Positions 40,507-51,755 of a DNA stretch of 64,000 bases are shown here, piece after piece. Source of the stretch: Piromyces finnis (Eukaryota > Neocallimastigomycota > Neocallimastigomycetes > Neocallimastigales > Neocallimastigaceae); NCBI GenBank assembly GCA_002104945.1, contig MCFH01000029.1, positions 372,001-436,000 on the forward strand. Direction: 5' to 3'. The position numbers and the translations under genes are program-made. The notes beneath the pieces are model-generated. The model was not told the DNA's origin and did no database searches. It saw only the letters and a list, made by a program, of their open reading frames with translations. The first letter of the stretch is position 1, and each line of letters starts with the position of its first letter.

Positions 40507-40786
40507 ATAATATTAATATTATATATTTTCTTTCATAATTTTTTATTTTTTTTTTTTTTTTTTTACTATAATAATTCAAATCCAAACTTAATATAGCATT
40601 AAAATCAAACTTTTAATGATTTTCTGATTAAAACAATATTTTTATTTTTAGTTTTATGATGATAAAAGTTTATTTAATCTTTAATTTTTATCTTTTTTTA
40701 ATATAAAGTTTTATTTATTTATAATTAGTGATTAAATATTAAAATATATTATATGCATTTAAATAAAATACATGAAAGATATATTC

Positions 40787-40821
<35 letters not shown>

Positions 40822-41036
40822 AAAATAAAAGAATATATATGAAATCTATTAATTAAATAAATGAATTAGAAATAAATTAAATAAATTAAAAAACTAAATT
40901 AAAGTGCTATTTTTACTTTTTTTTTTTTTTCTTTTTTTTAAATAAATATTATGTAAATATATATAAAAATATATATAAACAAGAAGTTAAATAAAATATA
41001 TGCAAAAATTCATTTTATAATTCTTACTAAGTAATA
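40507..41036. other. Spacer (original 3' flank) with A-homopolymer
   Basis: This is host sequence beyond the LINE, convergent with TOP1. It contains an A run of about 30 (40790-40819) and T runs near 40549-40564 and 40918-40931. No gene is visible. Confidence 0.6.
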
Positions 41037-44000
41037 TTAGAATACAAAATTTTCATCGACTTCAACAGCCCATTTAAATTTATTTCTTAAACTCTTATTG
41101 AAAATTTTTTCAATTGGTACATCATATTTGTAACACCAAGCTGCTGAAATTCTTGGATCAATATAATTAATTTTTGAGGTACCTAAAGCAGTGGCTTTAT
41201 TTTCATCCTATTAAATATTAATGAACACAGAATTAAAATATTAATAATAATTATCTTCATAATATATAATGTAATCTTTGCTTTTTTTTTTTTTATTTTA
41301 TATTATATGCTATTGAATGTAAAAGTATAAAATAATTAAAACATTTAATATTTACTTTATCAATTAATAATACTTGTTGAGCTTTTATTCTTTTGGAAAG
41401 TGTATCATATTGTTTTTGTAATCTTTCCATTGATGGTTGGCGCTTCGCTTTTTCCATATCTTCTAAGGTTAATAATTCCTTTCCATCAATTTTTCTTTTT
41501 TCATTATCTCTTTCTAATTTTGCTTTCTTTTTTTCTAACTCTTTTTCCTCGTAACTTTTTATGAATTCTTTTGTAATTCCTCTACTAAGTCTACCTAGTT
41601 CAGGCTTTTTCTTCTTTAATGTAGGATCAAGTTCAAGCATTTCCTTTGAAACTAAATATCTTTGATATTTACTTGTCAATATTTTATCTTGAATTCTTTT
41701 TAATTGATCAGAGTGATTTTTCGATACAGCACGTTGGTGATTACATAAAATAGCAACTTGACGATTTGCGCGATTATAAGCTAATAATTTTTCATTCATG
41801 GTACTATTTTTTACTGTTTTTTTTAATTCTTCTTGGAAAGTATATGAAGCATTATAAGTACGGAATACCTTAGCGGTAAGACCTTTCATCGACTTTTGTA
41901 AATATTTATTTAATATTGTTGTATTTAAACGATCAAAAAGCATATCTCCTTCTTTCTTTGGTGCTCTCTTAAATATTTCAATATTTTTGTATACTTGTTT
42001 TGATACTTCAACTTCATTATAATATCTTATAGAATCCTTACCAAGGAAATCAAAAATAACTCTATTTGGTGGCTCTAATGTTACATGTTCATAACGTAAA
42101 GAACAACAACCTACAGTATCAGCAACATCGTCTCCTTTTTCATTACCAGCACGAAGCGCTAATTTATCAATAAAGTAAAGAGCTGTGGCTCTTTGTCTTG
42201 TTGCCATTAATTTATCTTTTAATTCTAAAGTATATTCTTCTCTAATTTTTCCTATATGTTTCTATTATCATAGAAAAAAAAAAAAAAACATATTAATATT
42301 TAATATTTGCTCTGTAACAAAAAAAAAAAAATTCTGAATTATAATTTAGTTATCATTGCTATTTATCATTTTTTAGTTATTTATTTATTTATCTACTTTT
42401 TCAATTTTTTTAATTTATAATTTATTATTTATCATTTTTCATTTTACCTTTAATTCCCTGGCTTTTTCAAACTTTTTAAAATCACTTTGACCTTTTAATG
42501 ACGATCCTGCAGCCAACCAAACATATTTAAAACTATCGTTAACATTTTCTTTCCACATTGCTAACCATGTTACGGTATTATCATGAATAATTTTTCCCCA
42601 TTTATGGCCTTCAGGTGGTTCAGGTATCTTAGCATTTTTACCAATATTAATGGTAACACTTTCAGGGTATACACGATACTTAAATAAAATATCATTAAAT
42701 ACGATGTTTATTATTTTGTTATTTGATGTATTTAAATATAAACAAAATGTTATAAAATTAATATTAAAAACTAAATAATAAAAATATTTATTATATTTAT
42801 ATTAGATTTTTAAGATAAAATACTTTTAATGTTCCAGTTTTTGGATGTTCACCACGACCACGGAATAAACCTGGAGGTTCAATTCTGAAATTACCAACCT
42901 TTTCTTTTCTTTCATCTAATAACGCCCATCCATATTTATCTTCAATTTCTTGTTTTTCTTTTTTAATAACCTATTTTAATATTATATTATTAATAAATAT
43001 GTTTTATTTATTTTTTATTTTTTTTTTATCAATAAATAAATTATTTACCTCCTTTTCTTCTTTTGTCATTGCTTTCCTTTTTTCCTTTTGTTCAGTAAAA
43101 TATTCTGTTAAAGGTGTAAAATCGCAATCCTCAAATTTCTTTATTGGACAATTCTTTATTTAACATTAATTGGTTAGAATTATATTATAACTAATAAATA
43201 CTTTATATTTTAAATGAGAGTTTACTTACTGGTTGCTTTTTCTTAATAACTTTTAAAAAATCTTTAAAGAAATTTTTTCTAAATGTTGGATTCTCACCCC
43301 AGTCTGTACCAATAACTTGAGCGTAGAAGTTTGCTACTTCTTCACATTCAGGTACCAAATCAATAGGTTCACCTAAAAGTTATATATTTATAAAAATTTT
43401 ATTTATATTGTTGAGTATTATAAAACAAAAAAAAAAAATTTTTATGAATATTTATATTTTTTTTAAATATATAAATTTTACGATATCATTATTTTGATTT
43501 TGTAAAAATCTATACCTTTATATTTCATTTTTATTCCATGACTAACATATTCAGGTGGAAAGTAAGGCCCTTGATGTTCCAATGTAGTCCATTTAATACT
43601 ATCATCTTCTTTTTCATTATCCCACCAACGAAAAACTTCATCTTCTTCTTCTTCCTTCTTCTTTTTTTTTGAAACCTTTTCTTCTTTAACCTTAGCAGTA
43701 GTCTTTTTCTTTTTCGATGGTTTCTCATCATCTTCTTCCTTTTTAACTCTTGTTCTTTTTGTTGCTTTTTTTGGTTCCTCAGTCTATTATTATATTTATT
43801 TTTTTATTATCTCTTTTAGAATTTCTTATATTGATTACTAAAAAATTATAAGCTCAATTTAACAATTACCTTAATTTCTCTTTTGATTTCTCTTTTGATT
43901 TCAGTTTCAATTTCCTTCTTGATTTCAGTTTTAATTTCTTTTTTTACTTTCTATTTTATTATTTTATTGTGGAATTATTAATAAATAATTTAGTCTCACT

Positions 44001-44604
44001 AATAATATTTTTTAAAAAAATTATTTATATATAATTAATATAAATGTGAAATAATGTAATAACCTTTAATGGTGTTGTTTTTCTCCTTTTTGATAATGCA
44101 ATATCATCTTCTGAATCGCTACTTTCATTAGTAGCTGTAGTTTTTGATTCTTTTTTTATCTTTCTTTTTTTTGGATCTAATATTTTCTGAGATGAATTAT
44201 TATTTGGCATTCTTTTTGATAAAGGTTGGTCACTATCAGAATCACTGCTACTACTAGAATGTGAGTTTATTTTATCATTAATTAAAGTGGCATCTGATAT
44301 TGAAGATGTTGTTGAATTTAATTTTGTTCTTCTCTGAGATATTGGAACATCATCTTCTGAATCCGAATCCGAATCTGAATCTTCAACAATTTCATTTGTT
44401 TTAATTACTTTTATTAGATAAAATTTAATATATTGTATATCATAATATTTTAAAGATATATATATAAAATTAGTATAAAATATCTATACACCAATAATTT
44501 AATTATGTAAATTAAATTTTTATAATAAATTTACATTCTGGATTATTTTCTTGTTCTTGAATTTCTTCTTCTGAATCAAAATAACTCTGATCTGAATTTG
44601 ACAT
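41037..44604 (-). CDS. TOP1: DNA topoisomerase I, type IB, multi-exon
   Basis: The enzyme relaxes DNA supercoils through a transient 3'-phosphotyrosine nick. The start [20 protein letters not shown] (44604) leads into a disordered Ser/Glu/Lys-rich nuclear tail (44600-43650). The core domain begins near 43570 ([15 protein letters not shown]). All five catalytic residues are visible, with human numbering for comparison: Arg488 in [13 protein letters not shown], Lys532 in [12 protein letters not shown], Arg590 in [11 protein letters not shown], His632 in [11 protein letters not shown] and Tyr723 in [14 protein letters not shown] charged coiled-coil linker (41380-41640) separates His and Tyr, as in the nuclear enzyme. 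The C-terminus is [13 protein letters not shown], ending at 41037. At least eight exons are present, and the active-site tyrosine lies in the last, small exon. Confidence 0.97.
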
Positions 44605-45260
44605 TTTAAATTTATTGTATTTAAAAAAAAATCCGTTCAATTATTTCCAAGTATGAATTAATTTCTTATTTCAGATTTTAACATAAAATTAAAATTTTGA
44701 AATTTATTACATAAAATAATAAGATTTTTTATTAGTTTTTTTTATATATTAAAGAGTATAGTATATATATATAAAATTATTGTTTGATTTTTATTTATAA
44801 AATAATAAATTTATTTTATACTTTTTGTTATTATAAAATATAATATATGAGTTTATATACTTTTATATTAATTTAGTATTTATACCATAAAATTTAGTTT
44901 CAAATCTTTAATAATTAAAATATATATAAAAGGTTTATGATTTTAAGCTTACTCTTTTAACTCTTAATAACTGATTCAAATTTAAATTTATTGAATTTTT
45001 TTTTATTTTCAATTTTAATTTTTATTTACTTATTAATTATATTAATATATATCAGAGTATAAAACAATAAATAATAATATTAAGAAGTAATTAATTTTTT
45101 TAAATTAATCTTTACACTACTTTGTATAGAATAAAAAAAAATTTAGAAAAAATAAAAATAAAAATAAAAATATAAAAATAAAACAAATCAAAACAAAAAT
45201 TTTTTTTACTTTTTTACATATATAGAAAATAATGTAATTTTAATATATGTTGTGTAAGAT

Positions 45261-45480
<220 letters not shown>

Positions 45481-46407
45481 GAAAGGATGAATAAAGAAAG
45501 TTTTCATTAATAAAAATTAATTCCAAATATAAAAGTTCATTTTAAGTGGTATTAAAGTTATTAAATCTATATAAAAGTTAGAATGGTATAATTCTTTATT
45601 TATTTAAAAAAGTATTTTTTTCTAATAGTAATTTAATAATTTATATAATTACAATTAAAGTATTTGATATCAAGCTGCTAAGATATTTCTTTAGTACTTT
45701 TTTTATTATTATTATAATTTGCAAATTCAATAGTAGATTTTTTCCTTTATTATATTATAAAATAAAATTTAATATATTAAAAAAGTTAACATTATTATTT
45801 AAAGTTTTTATATTTAAAGTTTCACAAACCTATTCATTAGCTTAAAATATTTTCCAAAGATCAATACAATCATATAAAAAATATAAAAACCAACAGTTGT
45901 CTTTATTGGGCTCTTTATGAATTTTAATATCATACAATATATAAATGTGCATTTGTTAAATCAATATTATTAATAAGAGCATTTCAAAAAAAAAAAAAGT
46001 CAATATATCAAAGCTAATTTTTTTAACAAAAATAAATAATTTTTTTTAAATATTTAAAATTCATCATGAAAAAACTTTATAGATACCAAAATAAATGAAA
46101 TATTTTTGTAAAAAAAATATATATAAATATGAATTGAATTTATTCATAGTATCTAAATATCATTATATAAACTAAATCTATAACTAAAAATAAGAACTGT
46201 ATTAGAAAGTAAAGGAAAACTTATCTGAATCCATTTGAATAACAAAAGATAAATTAAAAGTTTAAAAATTTACAAACCAATTCGCAAGAATTATAACTTG
46301 AGGATTTATTATAATTAGATAATATAAAACAAAATAAAAAAATATTGGTTTATTAATTTTACTTTTTTCGAAAGAGTAAAAACCAACAAGATATAGCATG
46401 TGATAAC

Positions 46408-46440
46408 ATCACTTGAAGTACAGAAAATAATCAAGTGATG
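46408..46440. repeat. 10-bp perfect inverted repeat, 13-nt loop
   Basis: CATCACTTGA (46408-46417) is perfectly complementary to TCAAGTGATG (46431-46440). It lies about 410 nt upstream of the Cys-rich gene start. With four G/C per arm it stands out from the A/T background. A structured transcript leader or a bipartite protein-binding site are both possible. Confidence 0.6.
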
Positions 46441-46852
46441 ATTTTATAATCAACATCTATAATATATTCTGTGGCTTATTAATTTATATATTTCATTTAT
46501 ACTATATTAATACTATATTGGTCTTTTAAATTAAACTTTTAAATTAATTTTTTTTAATGTGTAACGAAAAAAATTTTTTTTTTTTCAATATTAGAATTCA
46601 AAGATTTTTCGAATTTATTATCCGTAAATAACTTTGAATTGCTTTTTTTTTTTTTTTTTAAAAAAAAATAAAAAATTAAAAAAAACAATAGAAAATAAAA
46701 TAAAAATAAAAATAATAAATAGTAAATAAATAAAAAAAAAAAAAAATAAGTAATAAATAGTTACTATTATTATTATTATAATAATAATAAAACAGAATAA
46801 AATTAAATTAAATAAATCAGTAAAAATAAATTCAAAATCTAAATTAATAATC

Positions 46853-47482
46853 ATGTTAAATAAAACAATATTATTTTCATTATGCTTTATAATATGCATA
46901 AAACTTATTTGTGCTATCCCATATGAGAGAAGAGATTTTTATGCTTCATTATGTAATACCGATGCAGATTGCTATTTTAGTATATGCCATAATGGTTATT
47001 GTGTAAGTGATAAACCAGAAGGATCTGAATGTAAAAAGTCCAAAGATTGTAGTAATGGGCAATTTTGTAATGATGGCAAATGTAAAAATCAATTGACACC
47101 TGGTTCGCCATGCAAAAAAGATGAACAATGTATGGGAACTTCTGAAATATTCACTGGATATTGTGATGCAAATGACAGATGTTTAATGGAAAAAGATTAC
47201 AGTAGAGACATTTCATTTAAAAAGAGCCCAATAATGATAATTCTTAAAACTATCTTTATTATTATTCCGTTTTGCTCTTTAGGTTTTTGTTTATATTTAA
47301 TTTATTGTTACGTATATCAAGAATGTTTCAATAAATTTGATGATTCTGGATATACACCTGTAAAGGAAACTGAACCTTTACCACATCCATATAATAACTT
47401 TAATAACGATAACATGTCTAATGATAAAGAAGATATGATTCTTCAAATGCTAAAATTATTTAATGGATTAAAAAATCATTAA
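46853..47482 (+). CDS. Secreted/membrane Cys-rich protein, copy A (single-pass type I)
   Basis: The product is 209 residues and intronless. A hydrophobic signal peptide (MLNKTILFSLCFIICIKLIC) is followed by a dibasic RRDFYAS. A twelve-cysteine ectodomain then has regular C-x(5)-C, GYC, G-x-x-C-x(5)-C and C-x-x-G-x-C spacing (CNTDADC, HNGYC, CKKSKDCSNGQFC, CKKDEQC). One transmembrane helix (IMIILKTIFIIIPFCSLGFC) is followed by a short polar cytoplasmic tail ending in GLKNH. The disulfide-rich repeats resemble the Dickkopf-type N-terminal fold often annotated in gut-fungal surface proteins. That resemblance is by pattern only, and the function is unknown. It is clearly homologous to the convergent gene at 48115-48969. 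Confidence 0.88.
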   Translation: MLNKTILFSLCFIICIKLICAIPYERRDFYASLCNTDADCYFSICHNGYCVSDKPEGSECKKSKDCSNGQFCNDGKCKNQLTPGSPCKKDEQCMGTSEIFTGYCDANDRCLMEKDYSRDISFKKSPIMIILKTIFIIIPFCSLGFCLYLIYCYVYQECFNKFDDSGYTPVKETEPLPHPYNNFNNDNMSNDKEDMILQMLKLFNGLKNH

Positions 47483-48114
47483 AACAAATAATATATAAAA
47501 AAATATATCTTCATAATTACAATTAATATTAAAAAATTATTTAATATACAAAAAAATGATAAAAATAATAGAAAAATAATGTTTAAAAATAAGAAAGAAT
47601 TACATATATTTATTAATAAAAAATTATATATAATATATAAATGATTATAAAAAGAAAAAATATTTATTTTTTGTTTTTTGTTAAAAATAAAAAGTTATTT
47701 CTTTTTATATATATATATATATAAGGCATAAGGGATTTAAAACTTTTTGATAAAATTTATATTGAATTGGAAATGAATAATACAATGGAAATGAATAATA
47801 TACCTTTTTTTTTTTTTTTTTTATAGAAAAAATGAAATTATAAATTTATATAGTAGTAACGAAAATTGTTATTGATCATTAAAATATTTCCTTACAATTA
47901 ATTTAAAAGAAATAAAAATTGAAAAAATATATTTTTTTATTTAGATAGGATAAAACAACAACAACAATTTTATTTTAATAAAATGGTAAATTAATAAATG
48001 TTATTTGTATAATTAAATAACTATTTATTTATTTTATATTTTATTTTATTTAATTTTTATTTATCAATTATCTAATATTATGTAAAAAAAAAAAAAAATG
48101 GTTTATAACATTTT
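47483..48114. other. Convergent spacer between the two Cys-rich paralogs
   Basis: A/T-rich sequence with a T run at about 47805-47822 and the repeated phrase 'ggaaatgaataata' (about 47769 and 47788). No gene is seen. Confidence 0.55.
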
Positions 48115-48969
48115 TTAAATATCGATTTTTCTGTATTGGTATTGATTATCTGAGGATTTCATTGGTTTTAAAAATTCTTTACGGTAATCTGGTAATATTA
48201 TACAAAATAATATACGAAATATTAAAGTTATAATTAAGGTAGCAATAACGGATGCAAAAATACCAGCTATTAAGAAGAAAAGGTATTTCGCAAAATTATG
48301 TCTATATATCTTATACATTATACTATCTTGATTAACTTGACTTTCATATGGCTTGTTTATTGATCCGTTGTTTGTATCTTTTTCGGTATTTTCAGTTTTA
48401 TCATTTGAAGAATTATTACTTTCAATATTTTCTATTTTATTATTTGAAGAATTATTATTTTCAGTATGTTCTATTTTATTATTTGAAGAATTATTATTTT
48501 CAGTATGTTCTATTTTATTATTTGAAGAATCACTTTCGATACTTTTTTTTTTATCATCTGAAGAATTTTTATCTTCATTGTTACTATTATTACTTGGATG
48601 TGGATCTTTAGTGAAAGAACATTTTGATGATACACAATATCCTGAATTAAATGCACTTTTACTCATACATTGATTATCGCTTGTACAAGATCTATTTGGG
48701 GCAAGACGTACTTCACATTTACCATTACTACTACAATATTCTAAAGGTGGACAGTCTCTTTCAGAAGAACATGAAAATTCAGCTGACCAACTTGTATTAC
48801 AATATCCATCTATACATTGATAAGCAGAGCAATCATTATTTGATTTACATTCAGAAGCATATTTATCACGTTTAAAAATATTTGAATTATTTATTGATTT
48901 GCCATTAGAGAAAATAATATATACAATTAAAATTACTAATAATTTTATATTTCTTTTATTATATATCAT
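48115..48969 (-). CDS. Secreted/membrane Cys-rich protein, copy B, with Ser/Asn stalk
   Basis: The product is 284 residues and intronless. A signal peptide (LLVILIVYIIFSNG) is followed by a dibasic KRDKYAS, equivalent to RRDFYAS in copy A. The Cys-rich ectodomain is colinear with copy A (CKSNNDC, DGYC, CSSERDCPPLEYC, CTSDNQCMSKSAFNSGYC). Copy B then has an insert of about 75 residues. This includes imperfect 13-residue repeats of the SSNNKIEHTENNN type, likely an extended O-glycosylated stalk. A transmembrane helix (FLIAGIFASVIATLIITLIF) and a cytoplasmic tail ending YQYRKIDI complete the protein. The two copies lie tail to tail about 630 bp apart, so they probably arose by inverted duplication. 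The ligand or role is unknown. Confidence 0.88.
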   Translation of the reverse strand: MIYNKRNIKLLVILIVYIIFSNGKSINNSNIFKRDKYASECKSNNDCSAYQCIDGYCNTSWSAEFSCSSERDCPPLEYCSSNGKCEVRLAPNRSCTSDNQCMSKSAFNSGYCVSSKCSFTKDPHPSNNSNNEDKNSSDDKKKSIESDSSNNKIEHTENNNSSNNKIEHTENNNSSNNKIENIESNNSSNDKTENTEKDTNNGSINKPYESQVNQDSIMYKIYRHNFAKYLFFLIAGIFASVIATLIITLIFRILFCIILPDYRKEFLKPMKSSDNQYQYRKIDI

Positions 48970-49836
48970 TCTAAAATAATTTTTTATTTTATCTTTTTTA
49001 ATATAATTATTTTTTTTTTATTTTCTTATTATTTTTATTTTGTAATTTTATTTTAAAATTTTATTTTATTTTCTATTATTTTTTTTATTTTATTTTTGCA
49101 TTTATTTTAAAAAACTTTTTTAAATATTCAAAATATATTACAATATTATTTTTTAAGAAATGTAATTTTTATTATTGATTGGATTAAGTTTTATGCTTTT
49201 TTCCTGTTTTAATTTATGGTAACAAAAAAAAAAGTTTAATCCTTAATTTTTTTTTTTTTTTTATTTTGCTCCTAGATTAAACGTAAAACAGAGTATCATT
49301 TTAATTTAAAAATTAATAAATGAATAAAGTCTATTTAATAATGGAGAAATTAGAGTTAATTAAAAATGGTACACTGATTTTTAATTTTGTGTAAAATTTT
49401 TTTAATATATCATTTTTTTGCTTTACCATCAATTTAAAATTTTTTGTAAAAACTCTTATTTTTAATATATGAAAAAACCATCCATAATTTATTTTACTAT
49501 ATAATACATTATATTATTAATATATTTGTATATTTAATCCTTTATTTTTTATTATTAGTAAAAACTTTTTTTTTATTATTTAGTTTAGTTTCTATTTATT
49601 TATTTATTTTATTTATTTATTTTTTATATTATTATTTAATTTTAATATTACTCTTATTTATTTATCTATTTTATTTATTTATTTACTATTTGCTATTAAT
49701 AGTATATTATTATAATTATCTTAATTATTATTAATAATTTTGAAATCGTTAAAGAATATTATTAGTATTTTTTAAATATAAGTAATAAATTTATAAAGTA
49801 TTTTAATATTATATATATGGTTTTCGTTTATGAATA
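48970..49836. other. Intergenic spacer
   Basis: This is the upstream flank of copy B and 3' flank of the LURP-one-like gene. It has T-rich tracts and short TTTA repeats but nothing further recognisable. Confidence 0.6.
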
Positions 49837-50588
49837 CTAATCAAATGTTGGATCATATTGAATAGTTTTTAAATGTGTAGTTCTATATATAGTATTTCCA
49901 TATCTTCTTTCTGTTACAGTTGGCTTTAATATTTTTGCATAAATCTTAAATGCTTTAAATATACATACCATTAATGATATATCTACATATTGGGAAGCAT
50001 ATATACTTAGAGAATCACCCCTCTTTAATGAACTACTCCTATATATTTCAGCAATTAAAATTTTATTAACTGGTCTACCTTGATAAACTTCGATATAATT
50101 ACTATTAATAGAAGAAGCTTGAAAATATATGTGCTCTTGCTCATTTGTAAGTTTGTTTAAATAAACAGCTTTAAGATGAACTGAACCTCGACTAGTAAGA
50201 GTTTGGGTATGGGGAATAAAACTAATTGTTTGGCTGTTTCCATCACCAGATTTAACACTTTTATATATTAAATATTATATATAGTATAAAATTATTTTTA
50301 ATTTCTTTTTATATAGGAAAGTTGATAAAACTTTATATGCATTACTTACAAAACTGGAATATCTGAACCAGTAATATTTGCAACTGGTTTACCATTAGTG
50401 TCGTAAATAATTTCTTTACTTCCTTTCGAAATCATTTTAAAAAGTATTTCTTTAGTACGAGGGTTATAAACTGTTTTATACTCGATGCCATTTCTTTCAT
50501 GAATATGCACTTGTATATTTTCTTTCTCTCTAGTTACAAATTTACTTTCTGTAAATTGCATTGGTTCATTACCATCTTCGATTACCAT
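49837..50588 (-). CDS. LURP-one-related / tubby C-terminal-like (LOR) domain protein, 2 exons
   Basis: Exons are 50350-50588 and 49837-50257; the junction (TT + T) gives IPVFVKSGDGN. The product is 219 residues with no signal peptide. The first half reads YKTVYNPRTKEILFKMISKG then KEIIYDTNGKPVANI. This matches the LOR pattern of short strands with a D..G.P centre. The second half contains EVYQGRPVNKILIAEIYRSS and SLSIYASQYVDISLMVCIFK. This is the position of the conserved NVDYAFI-type central hydrophobic helix of tubby-like domains. The protein is probably a small cytosolic or membrane-associated beta-barrel. In plants the family is linked to defence, in animals phospholipid scramblases share the fold, and its fungal role is unknown. 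The assignment is by pattern only. Confidence 0.6.
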
Positions 50589-51755
50589 TTTGCTATTTAA
50601 TTATTTATTTTATGATATTAATTTTAATTAATTTCTAAAAATATTTTTTTTTATTTTATTTTTAAGTTTTTATTATTTATTTAGTTAGTTAATTTTATTT
50701 TATTTTATTTTATTTTATTATTTTTTATTTTATTTTTTTCTATAATTTAATAAAATTAAAATTTCTTTTTTTTTTTTACAAAAAAAATATATTTTTTTTT
50801 TAATAGAGGATTTATTTGATGATAAAAGATAAAAGTTTGAGTAAATTTCTTAAAATTTTAATATATTAAATTAATAAAAATTGATCTGATAAAAAAAAAA
50901 GGGAAGTTTAAAAAAACTTTAGTTAATATAAATTTTATGATAATATTCAATTTTGTGGCTTGATAATATAATATTTCTATACATTTATATTTCATAAAAG
51001 AAAAAATAAAAACATAAAACTATGGTAAAAAGTCATTGAATTTTTTAATTTTTTAAAAGTTTTTTTTTCCATTTAACAAATTATCTATATTTACTTTATT
51101 TCTAATAATATATAATTACTAGGTATTATTATTAAATAATACTTTTATTAATAAATTATATATATACAATAAAGATTTTTTTTTTTTTTATTTAAAGAAA
51201 GAGAATATAGTAAAAATATTTTTATATAAAATTAAATTTTTTTTATAAATTTTTATTTAATAAATTGATATTGATTAATAATGGAATATATAAAAGCTTA
51301 AAAGTAAGTTTAATAATAAAAGCTTTTTTTTTTTTTTTTTTTTTTCAAATTTTCTTCTCAAATTTTATATAATATAAATTTTATTATTATTTTTATTTAT
51401 CTCCAAAAGATATGACAAAAAAGTTTAAATCCATATGAATATTTTTATTATTAAAATTATTATATTAGTTAATTCAACACAAGTTACTTTTTAAATTGTA
51501 TTTTATTAAGAATACAAAATAATTGAAATAAAGTTTTTTGATGATTTCTTTTAAATGTTTTATAAATATATATCTATTTATATAATGTGTAGCGAGATAA
51601 TATAATTATATAATATTTAAAATACATATTTCGTAATTTTTTGTTTTTATTTTATTTTTTTTTTTTGAACCAAAACTGATTAATATTTTTTATTTTCAAT
51701 TTATTTAATAATATATAAAATTTTTAATTATATTACTAGTTGATATATAATAATA
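50589..51755. other. Divergent intergenic region
   Basis: This 1.17-kb A/T-rich spacer lies upstream of two divergent genes. It has TTTTA repeats (about 50692-50735) and a T run (about 51326-51346). No gene or RNA is evident. Confidence 0.6.

Noticed and set aside
40493-40585. N-terminal extension of the RT frame (MDLNYYSKK... region)
   Set aside because: It lies outside the target-site duplication, in host A/T sequence, and is only accidentally in frame with the truncated RT.
45600-46500. Possible tRNA or other structured RNA in the less A/T-rich spacer
   Set aside because: I found one short hairpin but no cloverleaf, no conserved A/B boxes and no other recognisable fold.
48348-48875. Plus-strand frames opposite the second Cys-rich gene
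   Set aside because: The minus-strand gene has a signal peptide, conserved cysteines and a paralog next door; the plus frames are its shadow.
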